A stretch of DNA of 64,000 nt from Anisus vortex (taxonomy: Eukaryota; Mollusca; Gastropoda; Planorbidae): NCBI GenBank assembly GCA_949126835.1, contig OX421494.1, positions 186,001 to 250,000 on the forward strand, in the 5' to 3' direction. Both the position numbers and the translations under genes were made by a program. Below are positions 13,901 through 64,000 of this stretch, in pieces. The notes beneath the pieces were generated by a model. That model did not search any database and had not been told where the DNA came from. It saw nothing but the letters and a program-made list of their open reading frames with translations. Numbering within the stretch: the first letter of the stretch is position 1; each line of letters starts with the position of its first letter.

Positions 13901-16900
13901 GGTTCGAGACCAACTCCGCCACACTCACCCCCGCCATAGAAGTAGAAGAAAGACGAAGTGGTCATAAAAAATACAAGCATTCCCCCAATCAACAGACACT
14001 GCGGGCATATAGATCAGCCAGGAGCAGGGTTCAAATGCTAGCAAGGCAGTGCGCAAATGACTATTGGCTTCAACTATGCCAGAGCATTCAGCTATCGGCT
14101 GACACTGGAAACATAGGAGACATGTACGATGACATAACAAAAAAGGCCATGGGTCCTACAAAGAAGGTTACAGCCCCACTGAAGTCTTCAACAGTCGAGA
14201 TAATTCATGACAAGAGCAAACAGATGGACAGATGGGTGGAACACTACTCAGAGTTACTACTCCAGGCAAAACCACATCACACAAGAGGCCATCGATGCTA
14301 TCCAAAGTCTCCCCCTAATGGCAGAACTGGATGACATACCTACCCTGGCAAAGCTAAAAGAAGCTATCGAGCGATTACAAATAGCAAAGGCTCCAGGTCA
14401 AAACGGTATCCCACCAGAGGTCATCAAGTGTGTCAGCAGCGTATTAATGGAGCACCTGCACGGTCTCCTCTGCCAGTGCTGGGAAGAAGGAGCAGTACCC
14501 GAGGACATGAGAAATGCCAACATAATTACCCTGTATAAAAATAAGGGAGATAGAAGTGACTGTAATAATTACATGGGCATATCCCTCCTCAGTATTGTGG
14601 GAAAGGTCTTTGCTCGTGTTGTTCTAAAGAAACTGCAAAAGCTCGCTGAGAGAGTGTATCCCGAATCACAGTGCGGATTCCGAGCACAAAGGTCCACAAT
14701 CGATATGATCTTCTCACTAAGACAACTCCAAGAAAAGTGCCGAGAGCAACATATGCTATCTATCTGGCTTTCATTGATCTGACAAGGCTTTCGACCTGGT
14801 CAGCAGAGATGGACTCTTTACAGTCTTGGCAAAGGTTGGCTGCCCACCAAAACTGCTGTAGATAAGACAGTCATTCCATGATGGAATGAAAGGCACAGTG
14901 CAGTATGACGGGTCAACTTCGGCCGCATTTGACATCCTCAGTGGAGTCAAACAGGGTTGTGTCCTTGCCCCAACACTCTTTGGCATCTTTTTTGCCAGCC
15001 TGTTGAGACATGCCTTTGGAACTTCAACCGAGGGGGGTTACCTACACACCCGTTCTGATGGTAAACTATTCAACCTGGCCAGGCTTAAGTCTAAGAGGAA
15101 GATACGGGAGACCGTGATTAGGGACATGCTTTTTGCAGATGACGCTGCCTTAGCCACACACACAGAGGCAGAACTGCAAAGCTTAATGGACCGCTTTGCC
15201 AAGGCCGCTAGCGACTTTGGCCTCACTATCAGCCTAAAAAAGACAAATGTGATGGCCCAGGAAGCTGATTCTCCAAAAATTACCATCAACGACAGCGAAC
15301 TTGAGGCTGTGGAGCATTACACATACCTTGGCTCCACCATCACTAGCAACTTATCTCTAGATGCAGAGCTCAACACAAGGATCGGCAAGGCCTCCACAAC
15401 ACTGGCCAGACTATCAAACAGAGTGTGGAACATCAAAAAGCTGACCATAAGAACAAAGGTTGCAGTGTACCGTGCATGTGTGTTAAGCACTCTACTCTAT
15501 GCCAGCGAAACCTGGACCCTATACTCTAGTCAAGAGAAGAGATTGGGTGCTTTTCACATGCGCTGCCTCCGACGCATACTCGGGATCTCCTGGCAGGACC
15601 ATGTCACGAACAACGAGGTGCTGCAGCAGGCTGGGATGCCAAGCATGCCTACTCTGATCCGCCAACGCCGGCTCAGATAGTTGGGACATGTGTGTAGGAT
15701 GGACGATGGCAGAATACCCAAAGACATCCTATACTCTGAACTAGCCAGAGAAAAGAGGACTGCAGGCCGGCCCCACCTCCGTTTTAGGGATGTCTGCAAG
15801 AGAGACATGAAAGCCCTTGCCATGGACATAACAGCTGGGAGGAACTTGCAAAGTTGGAGACGAGCGCTGACCTCCGGACTGGAAGCAGGAGAAAGAAACC
15901 TGCAATGGCTCGCTGACGAGAAGCGCACCAGAAGGAAGGGAAGAGACCAGTCCACGACCAATTCTGTCTTCTTGTGCAAGACGTGCAACAGGGACTGTCA
16001 CTCGCTTGTGGGCTTGTACAGCCACAGCAGAAGATGCAAGGCCAGGAGCACAGATTCCCTCAAGGGCACACACAATTCCGAGACTAATGGAAGCCAACAC
16101 ATAATAACATATTATATGGTTGATGTAAAGCGCATTCAAAGACTGTTGTTGTTATGAATAGCACTATATAAAAATCATGTTTATGAATAGCGCTATATAA
16201 AATTATTGCTATGAATAGCGCTGTATAAAAGTATTGCTATGAACTAAGCTTATGAATAGCGCTATATAAAATTATTGCTATGAATAGCGCTGTATAAAAG
16301 TATTGCTATGAACTAAGCTTATGAATAGCGCTATATAAAATTATTGCTATGAATAGGCTAGCGCTATAAAATGTTATTGCTATGAATAGCGCTATATAAA
16401 ATTACTGCTATGAATAGCGCTATATAAAATGTTATTGCTATGACATTGAATAGCGCTATAAGCTTATAAAATTACTGCTACGAAAAGCGCTATATAAAAT
16501 GTTATTGCTATGAATAGCGCTATAAAATGTTATTGCTATGAATAGCGCTATATAAAATGTTATTGCTACGAATAGCGTTATATAAAATTATTGCTATGAA
16601 TAGAGCTATATAAAATGTTATTGCTATGAATAGAGCTATATAAAATTATTGCTATGAATAGCGCTATATAAAATGTTATTGCTACGAATAGCGTTATATA
16701 AAATTATTGCTATGAATAGAGCTATATAAAATGTTATTGCTATGAATAGCGTTATATAAAATTATTGCTATGAATAGAGCTATATAAAATTATTGCTATG
16801 AATAGCGTTATATAAAATTATTGCTATGAATAGTAGCCTAAAGTAGGCCTATTCTTCGGACCTAACTGATCATAGGGCTGGTGCTTAGGGCTATATAAAA

Positions 16901-18767
16901 TAAGCTTACATCTTTCAGTTATTTCATACCATGTGGAGGAGTGAAACAAGGTTCATTAGTGTAGGCCTATGTTGCCAGTAGTTGCCACTACATACAATTT
17001 ATTACAATGGGACTGTATGGCCTGCACAATGTTCAGTTGTCTTAACTTTCCACAACTAGTCTAATTAGTTAGTGGTCAGGTACGTTTAGCTGCTACTTAA
17101 CATCCCGCTCCTACTGTTTTATTAGCAGCACCTTGACAGGGCCCCTAAGCCAAAGGCGCCCCAGGCAAACGCTCATGTTGCCAGAACCATGACTCCGTAA
17201 ATGAAGAGATCAAAGGAAAGAAATATTTATTGTACTTAGTCTACTAGTATCTAGGATAGTCTGAAGCGAAGAATCTTACACTTACAGCACAAATAAAATA
17301 AGTTTTGAAACCTCATGCTTTTTGGCACAATTTCTAATGACAATTGCCAGATCACTCAGCTTTACTATTACAAATATTACAATTTCTGCAATACCGATAC
17401 TACTACGATGGGCTCCTTTCTTCCATCTCCATCTGTTTCCTGTACATAAAGAACTGGATGACGGAAAACAAGTTGAAGTTGAACGGTGAGAAGACTGAAG
17501 CTCTTATCGTCGGTACGAGACAGTGGGTCGCGTCCCTCACTGCGTCCGATCTCCAACTGGCCGACGCAACAGTACCGGTACCTTTCTCCCCGACTGTCAA
17601 GAGCCTTGGCGTCTATCTCGACTCCACGCTGTCCATGCAGCCCCACATCTCCTTCCTCACGAAAATCTGCTTTTTCCAACTGCGTCGCACTGCTGCCATC
17701 CGTCGCTATCTGACCAAGGAAGCTTGTGTTAAGCTTGTCATCTCTCTCCTTTTTTCCCGCTTGGATTACTGCAATTCGCTCTTGGCTGGCCTCTCGACCT
17801 CCTCCCTTCAGGTACTCTAACGTGTTCAGAACTGTGCTGCCAGACTTGTCCTTAAGAAGAAGAATTCGACACATACTACTCCTCTGCTCCGATCTCGGTA
17901 CTGGCTACCCATTAACCATCGGATCTCCTATAAGCTGGCGTCTCTATGTTACAAGTGCCTGAATGACTCTGCCCCCGACTACCTTCGCTCCTGTCTCGAG
18001 CTCTATATACTAAATCTCGTCCACTCCGCTTCTGAATGATACGCTAACTCTTCAGATCCCCCGTGTGAAACTGGTGTCCGCTGGCGAACGGGCATTCTCA
18101 TACGTGGGCCCGTCCGCATGGAATGCCCTCCCACTACAACTTCGACAGTGCCCTAGCCTTGACACTTTCAGCAGAAGCCAGCTGAAGACCTACCTATTCA
18201 ATTAACAGTTTATTATTTTACTATTTTATTATTTCTCATTTATAAATTTTTGTATTTTATTCGTTGTCTGTACTATGTCTGTAACTGTTGACAGCGCATA
18301 TAATATAACTGTTACAAACGGGATATGCGCTATACAAGTCTTATTATTACTACTTCTTGGATCATCTTTTTTTTTAATACAATCTTTAGTTTTGAAAAGA
18401 ATGTGTGTGTTCGTCCCTAATTTAAGGCTGGGCTAAACTTACATGTAATATTTTACTTGATGTTTTCTTCACTTGGAATGTTTTAGGTTGCCTGGCCATG
18501 TTAATTCAAGGCTACCCCGCTGAACTCTGTCTAGACTGCGGTTTTTTGTGTGCCAGCATGGTGGCTGGCCAGATTGGACTGCGCTTCCCTGACAACCACG
18601 TTCAGCGTCTAGAAGAATGGTATGACCGTCATGTGATCAGCTGTTCCGACCTAAAGCGACAATGTGTCAGCAATGCGGCCTTCACCTTTTACCACACCCC
18701 ATGGAAGTTGCAAGATTTAGACTGTGATGGTGGCACGTGTGTTTCATCAATAACTGACACATTTTGA
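1797..18767 (+). CDS. Adenosine-kinase-like (PfkB family) gene, 3' exons, active site degenerate
   Basis: Exons seen: 1797-1905, 2365-2535, 3002-3037, 7162-7283, 10485-10580 and 18487-18767 (stop TGA). The first four junctions and the last one match in phase; 7283 to 10485 does not (phase 2 against 1), so an exon is missed or the copy is broken. Similarity to adenosine kinase is by position and pattern: Y-L-D-N-P-M-V-T-K-I-L-E-R-A, N-T-D-V-L-F-L-T-K-E (kinase: VDILFGNETE), V-T-V-V-F-T-Q-A-R, V-V-D-M-F-G-T-H-Q-A-F-I-A-G (kinase: VDTNGAGDAFVGG), then Q-G-Y-P-A-E-L-C-L-D-C-G and G-L-R-F-P. The catalytic Asp and glycine loop of GAGD are lost, so phosphotransfer is unlikely. The 5' exons lie left of the window. 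A divergent PfkB paralogue or a pseudogene are both possible. Confidence 0.55.
2004..2271. mobile_element. hAT-type MITE, 268 bp
   Basis: Starts CAGTGGTTCTC and ends GAGAATCCCTG (imperfect inverted ends of hAT type). Flanked by ATCTAGTC and ATCTATTC, an 8-bp target-site duplication with one difference. Lies in the intron between kinase-like exons a and b and holds a C10 run. Confidence 0.75.
2365..2535 (+). CDS. Kinase-like exon b
   Basis: Acceptor ATGTTGTTTCAG, donor AAAGAG|GTAAAA; 57 codons in phase 0. The pattern S-V-S-F-K-L-F-C-V-S-L followed by L-K-T-I-L-A-N-T-D-V-L-F resembles the beta strand and the VDILFGNETE region of adenosine kinase. Confidence 0.6.
3002..3037 (+). CDS. Kinase-like microexon c (36 nt)
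   Basis: A pyrimidine-rich acceptor (ATTTCTCTTACAG) and a strong donor (CCG|GTAAGTGG) bracket exactly 12 codons in phase 0 (C-A-R-T-I-I-K-I-F-H-I-P). The 39-bp satellite starts about 25 bp after the donor. Confidence 0.45.
3064..6815. repeat. 39-bp minisatellite, about 96 copies, with higher-order structure
   Basis: Unit core CACAATTGTATCTTATGTTC followed by ATTCTCTGAGATATTTCAA. The period is a multiple of three, so long open frames appear on both strands; they are not genes. Variant units recur 390 and 1124 bp apart (see findings). The right end decays into unique sequence. Confidence 0.97.
7162..7283 (+). CDS. Kinase-like exon d
   Basis: Donor TCA|GTAAGT; 40 codons plus two bases. V-T-V-V-F-T-Q-A-R resembles IVIFTQGR of adenosine kinase. 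The acceptor at 7161 is weak. A better one (TTTTTACACAG at 7194) would also be in frame but would drop the conserved strand. Confidence 0.4.
7712..10185. repeat. 42-bp minisatellite, about 58 copies
   Basis: Unit core GTAAGTCAATGTTTGTG followed by TTGGTTTGAGAGCACTTGACAATA. Each full unit contains AAGTAAGTC, a good U1-type donor on the sense strand of the kinase-like gene. A block is duplicated with a 744-bp shift. Period is a multiple of three, hence spurious minus-strand frames. Confidence 0.95.
10186..10484. other. Unique intron sequence
   Basis: AT-rich DNA with an A12 run. No repeat or gene recognised. Confidence 0.6.
10485..10580 (+). CDS. Kinase-like exon e carrying the degenerate active site
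   Basis: Acceptor TTTCACTGACAG, donor GCAG|GTCAGA, phase 1 in and 1 out, joining the next exon in frame (G+GT = Gly). Encodes V-V-D-M-F-G-T-H-Q-A-F-I-A. In PfkB kinases this place holds DTNGAGDAF with the catalytic Asp. Confidence 0.6.
11050..11401. mobile_element. hAT-type MITE, 352 bp
   Basis: Starts CAGGGGTCAGGAACCCATGG and ends GGTTCTTGACCTCTG. Perfect 8-bp target-site duplication GTCTAGCT at 11042-11049 and 11402-11409. The subterminal GGCTCGCGAGCC and GGCTCGCAGAC blocks are typical of a widespread non-autonomous hAT family. Confidence 0.9.
11500..11980. repeat. 16-bp minisatellite
   Basis: About 30 units of GGGCCTACCTGTACTA and variants (CTCTACTA). GC-richer than its surroundings. Confidence 0.95.
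12831..13760 (+). pseudogene. LINE endonuclease remnant
   Basis: Endonuclease (AP type) motifs in order: L-G-S-W-N-V-R-T-L, T-L-Q-E-T-R, L-L-G-D-F-N-A-R-V-G, and W-R-H-P-R-S-K-H near 13540. A +1 shift near 13165 and a stop at 13555 break it. Confidence 0.9.
14207..15680 (+). pseudogene. LINE reverse transcriptase remnant
   Basis: K-A-P-G-Q-N-G-I-P-P-E-V, L-Y-K-N-K-G-D-R-S-D-C-N-N-Y, G-V-K-Q-G-C-V-L-A-P-T-L-F and the active-site box L-F-A-D-D-A at 15128-15145. A frame change lies between 14770 and 14890. A TGG-to-TAG change at 15678-15680 stops the frame before the R-W-L-G-H-V motif. Confidence 0.95.
15681..16157 (+). pseudogene. LINE C-terminal region with Cys/His finger
   Basis: Continues the reverse transcriptase frame after the stop: G-H-V-C-R-M-D-D-G-R-I-P-K-D, then C-K-T-C-N-R-D-C-H-S ending H-S-R-R-C, a zinc-finger-like motif typical of this LINE type. 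A short 3' end with AACATATTATATGGTTG follows. Confidence 0.85.
16150..16835. repeat. Satellite grown from the LINE 3' tail
   Basis: About 24 units of 26-31 bp with core ATGAATAGCGCTATATAAAA plus TTATTGCT. The same motif forms the last bases of the LINE just upstream, so the array is an expansion of its tail. Confidence 0.9.
16836..17343. other. Unique intron DNA between two LINEs
   Basis: No gene, tandem repeat or inverted ends recognised. Confidence 0.5.
17344..18350 (+). mobile_element. 5'-truncated CR1/L2-like LINE fragment
   Basis: Encodes the end of a reverse transcriptase: W-M-T-E-N-K-L-K-L-N-G-E-K-T-E-A-L, L-G-V-Y-L-D-S-T-L-S-M, S-R-L-D-Y-C-N-S-L-L-A-G, then (after a TAA at 17818) R-V-Q-N-C-A-A-R-L, W-L-P-I, and after a frameshift near 18040 A-F-S-Y-V-G-P-S-A-W-N. 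The 3' end has a (TTA)n-like tail near 18345. Confidence 0.92.
18487..18767 (+). CDS. Kinase-like terminal exon
   Basis: Acceptor ACTTGGAATGTTTTAG; two bases plus 93 codons to TGA. First half (C-L-A-M-L-I-Q-G-Y-P-A-E-L-C-L-D-C-G ... R-F-P-D) fits the C-terminal helices of adenosine kinase. The last 50 or so residues have no counterpart I recognise. Confidence 0.65.
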
Positions 18768-21156
18768 AAGTCTTTAAACACTAATTGTTTAAATTGTTTT
18801 GTAACACAACTGATAGTCTAAGTCTAAGCTGTTCTGTACCTGGTCTAATAGAGTGAATATAGTTTTTTATATTGGTTCCTTTTGGTGCGACTAAAAAAAA
18901 ATCTTTAAATGTTTTTTATGTCTAGTGTCTAGTCTAACAATAACTAATATACTAATACTAATACTAATAGAGGGAAGATGTTTTGTATAGTTTCTAGCCT
19001 AAATTTTTCTACTTTAAGATTAAGAGTAATAAGAGTTTTGTTCTTTAGTTTCCCAGTGAAATGAGATAAGCGTTACTGGTACCGGTACTAAAATACCAAT
19101 TATTGGTAGAAAAGTTAATTCTGGTGAATTTTTTCCACAACTTTGTGACACCATTGAAATATTTATTTTTAACATGAATTTCTTTCCAGAAATATTCACT
19201 GAAATGCAATTTTTGTTATTTGTTTGACAATTTAATTCTTTCACGTTTTATGACATTTTTCTTTAACTAGTTTAACCAACACATTTCCTGTTAAATTTAA
19301 GTTTGTTTAAAAACTTGGATCTTGTGTTTGTCCAACTTTAACCAAGTAAATAAATGTTTATGTCTTCCTTGGGTTTTTCTTAACAAAATTTCATGCTGAC
19401 AAAACAAAGACAGAAATGGGCCATATTGCTGCTGAGAGTTAACACCCTTGCCCATTTTACAATTACGGTATATAAGATTGACTTGTATAAGGGGCAAGGG
19501 TTTTAACTCTCAGCAGCAATACTGGCCATTGAGTAGTGAATGAATTTAAAAACTCTAAAAAGAAATTTGATCATAATAATAATATTTATATTGACAAAAA
19601 AAATAAAATAAACATCCATTGTGAATGGCATTCATTAAACACAAACTGAAGGACATACAAAACTATGGGAATGTCAGACTCACTCGCCAAACTGTAAGTC
19701 AACTTACAGTCAATAAATAATTTGTACATTACAAGGATGTACAACCATCTACTACTTTACAACAGCTGTAGTACAAACTGGCAATAGAAGGAAATTTTAT
19801 ACAATAAGAATTACAACACTGGATAACATTTAGTCCAGTGAGAAAATATGCATTAAGAGTTTTCATCAATTCACAATTTTCTTCATTCCCTGCATGAATA
19901 CTGTACAAAATTATCTAGTTCACACAAACACAGGAATACAATGTTGTACAAAAGGAGATATGGTAAGACATATGTTATAGTACATTATATAGTACCAGTA
20001 CAGTACATACAGTTGAACCAGTACAGGACATATACAGCTATAACATTTACAGTAGACAACACTTTTCAATCAATTGTTACAGTTACAGACACACTCTTGA
20101 TTCTATAGATACATCAAAACAGTTTGACTGATTATGTCAAGGGACTCTTGTGTCTACTTCTAGTCTTAAGATTCAATGATCCTGTATTATAGGATTAGGA
20201 TCCCAATACCGTACATTAACTCCACTCATCAGGTGATCACACAAGTTCCATTTCCATAGTGGACTATAGACAGCCATCAATTGATGAAATACACTTCACA
20301 ATATCAGCACAAACTTCAACAAGGAATTAGAAGTAAATAACTCAAAGTAAATTAAACAATTTACAAAATAAATGCTATATTGCTTTGTACATGAGTGCTT
20401 GAACTACTGGATAGAAACACAACACAATGAACACATCATAACAAAATGAACACATCATAACACAATGAACACATCATAACACACACATGACACAATGAAC
20501 ACATCCTAACACAATGAACATAGACACAACAAACACATAACACACATTACACAACAAAAACACCATAACACAAACATAACAATCAACACATCATAACCCA
20601 CACTTATGGATACCCATTTATCATGACCTATTTACAACTAACATGTAAAGGTGTACAAATAATTTGGTGAGGAATGGAGAGTGAACATAACACAAATGTA
20701 TCACATTCATCTGGACACACAAATGTATCACATTCATCTAGTTTCTAGCAAATGTTTCAATCTAACACAAGTGTTTCATAAAGACACTCACATTTTACTC
20801 AATAACTGTATCCAACTCTTCAAGATGATATTGTGCCAACAAACTCTATAGTGGCCATATATGGAACTAAACATTGAACCTATCCATCAATGTACTTCAA
20901 TGTATTGTGTCATTGCACAGCAACTTGTCCTTTCATTTCTCATCAATACACAAATCAACAAATTATCCAGTTTACCTGCAGGGTTTTCTCATTGGCTTAG
21001 ATGTAAGATAAAACTGCAGAGCAAACTGGTTATAAATAAAACACATCCCCTGCCTGCAAGAAATGAAAGACTGCCTTCACTCAGGCTTGATCTCTGCATT
21101 GTGAGCTAAGAATGTAACAACATTATTTGTGTTGAATGCATATAGTCTCTGCTCCT
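18768..21156. other. Convergent intergenic / 3' UTR region
   Basis: Between the stop codons of two converging genes. Candidate poly(A) signals: AATAAA at 19349-19354 (plus gene) and TTTATT at 19162-19167 (AATAAA on the minus strand, for KAT6). If both were used the transcripts would overlap by about 200 bp. A degenerate ACAATGAACACATCATAAC tandem repeat lies at about 20410-20600. No other gene seen. Confidence 0.4.
19419..19527. other. Long hairpin (inverted repeat), arms about 36 bp
   Basis: The left arm begins GGCCATATTGCTGCTGAGAG and the right arm ends CTCAGCAGCAATACTGGCC. The arms differ by about three positions, the loop is about 37 bp, and the inner TTTACAA/TTGTATAA could pair further. 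It lies between the converging genes, probably within the KAT6 3' UTR. Confidence 0.85.
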
Positions 21157-62903
<41,747 letters not shown>

Positions 62904-62929
62904 CTGAAGCAATAAAATAATAATGTCAA

Positions 62930-63150
62930 CACAATCTCGTCCAACATCATGTCAACACAATCTCATCCAACATCATGTCAACACAATCTCATCCAACATC
63001 ATGTCAACACAATCTCATCCAACATAATGTCAACACAATCTCATCTAACATCATGTCAACACAATCTCATCCAACATCATGTCAACACAATCTCATCCAA
63101 CATAATGTCAACACAATCTCATCCAACATCATGTCAACACAATCTCATGA
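62930..63150. repeat. 26-bp minisatellite
   Basis: Eight to nine units with core CATCATGTCAACACAATCTC. It begins about 25 bp from the acceptor of the PHD exon. Confidence 0.96.
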
Positions 63151-64000
63151 ATTCAAAGATAAGATGAATGTATTGACAAGATGAATGTATTCAAAGACAA
63201 GATGACTGTATTCAAAGACAAGATGACTGTATTCAAAGACAAGATGAATGTATTCAAAGACAAGATGAATGTATTCAAAGACAAGATGGCTGTATTCAAA
63301 GACAAGATGAATGTATTGACAAGATGAATGTATTCAAAGACAAGATGAATGTATTCAAAGACAAGATGAATGTATTCAAAGACAAGATGAATGAATTCAA
63401 AGACAAGATGAATGTATTCAAAGACAAGATGACTGTATTCAAAGACAAGATGAATGTATTCAAAGACAAGATGAATGTATTCAAAGACAAGATGGCTGTA
63501 TTCAAAGACAAGATGAATGTATTGACAAGATGAATGTATTGAAAGACAAGATGAATGTATTGACAAGATGAATGTATTCAAAGACAAGATGGCTGTATTC
63601 AAAGACAAGATGAAGGTATTCAAAGACAAGATGAATGTATTCAAAGACAAGATGGCTGTATTCAAAGACAAGATGAATGTATTCAAAGACAAGATGGCTG
63701 TATTCAAAGACAAGATGAATGTATTCAAAGACAAGATGAATGAATTCAAAGACAAGATGAATGAATTCAAAGACAAGATGACTGTATTCAAAGACAAGAT
63801 GAATGAATTCAAAGACAAGATGAATGTATTCAAAGACAAGATGAATGTATTCAAAGACAAGATGAATGTATTCAAAGACAAGATGAATGTATTCAAAGAC
63901 AAGATGAATGTATTCAAAGACAAGATGAATGTATTCAAAGACAAGATGGCTGTATTCAAAGACAAGATGAATGTATTCAAAGACAAGATGACTGTATTCA
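63151..64000. repeat. 21-bp minisatellite, continues beyond the window
   Basis: About 40 units of AAAGACAAGATGAATGTATT plus C (variants GACTG, GGCTG). Period a multiple of three, so spurious open frames. Confidence 0.97.

Larger units (their letters stand above)
12065..16150 (+). mobile_element. Decayed APE-type non-LTR retrotransposon (LINE)
   Basis: GC-rich 5' region (12065-12830), endonuclease, reverse transcriptase, C-terminal Cys/His finger and a 3' tail of TATGAATAGCGCTATATAAA type. Frameshifts and stops split the coding region over at least two frames, so it is dead. It sits in the intron between kinase-like exons e and f in sense orientation. The 5' boundary is approximate and the clade was not assigned. 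Confidence 0.95.

Noticed and set aside
63153..63986. 277-codon minus-strand frame
   Set aside because: 21-bp satellite translation.

Overview
Eukaryotic nuclear DNA, AT-rich, with large introns, spliced genes and very many tandem repeats. The domain make-up (a KAT6/enok-type MYST acetyltransferase, an APE-type LINE, a CR1/L2-like LINE, hAT-, TTAA- and TIR-type MITEs, a Ty3/gypsy integrase remnant) fits an invertebrate animal. A lophotrochozoan such as a gastropod mollusc is my guess, not shown by the sequence.

Two protein genes converge. On the plus strand (about 1797-18767) lie the 3' exons of a gene resembling adenosine kinase / PfkB sugar kinases. Its GAGD active-site motif is replaced by GTHQ, so it looks like a pseudo-enzyme or a decaying copy. 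On the minus strand (21157-62903, continuing past the right edge) lie 14 phase-compatible exons of KAT6: the end of a PHD finger, a linker, a complete MYST domain with all catalytic residues, an acidic/serine region, four AT-hooks and a Q/M-rich tail ending in Met-Arg-Arg.

Layout: 1-720 satellite; 1797-3037 first kinase-like exons; 3064-6815 a 39-bp satellite; 7162-7283 exon; 7712-10185 a 42-bp satellite; 10485-10580 exon; 11050-11401 hAT MITE; 11500-11980 16-bp satellite; 12065-16150 decayed LINE whose 3' tail has expanded into a satellite up to 16835; 17344-18350 CR1/L2-like LINE fragment; 18487-18767 last kinase-like exon; 18768-21156 convergent intergenic/3' UTR DNA with a long hairpin; 21157-62903 KAT6, whose introns hold about 20 satellites and nested transposons; 62930-64000 two more satellites.

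The most unusual observation is that at least six minisatellites in KAT6 introns abut an exon, and their repeat unit contains a copy of that exon's edge together with its splice donor or acceptor. The result is arrays of 4 to about 32 decoy splice sites beside exons 3, 5, 7, 8 (both ends) and 11. Transposon insertions with exact target-site duplications inside satellites, and a satellite that grew inside one copy of a MITE whose other two copies keep the segment single, give a readable relative history of the locus.
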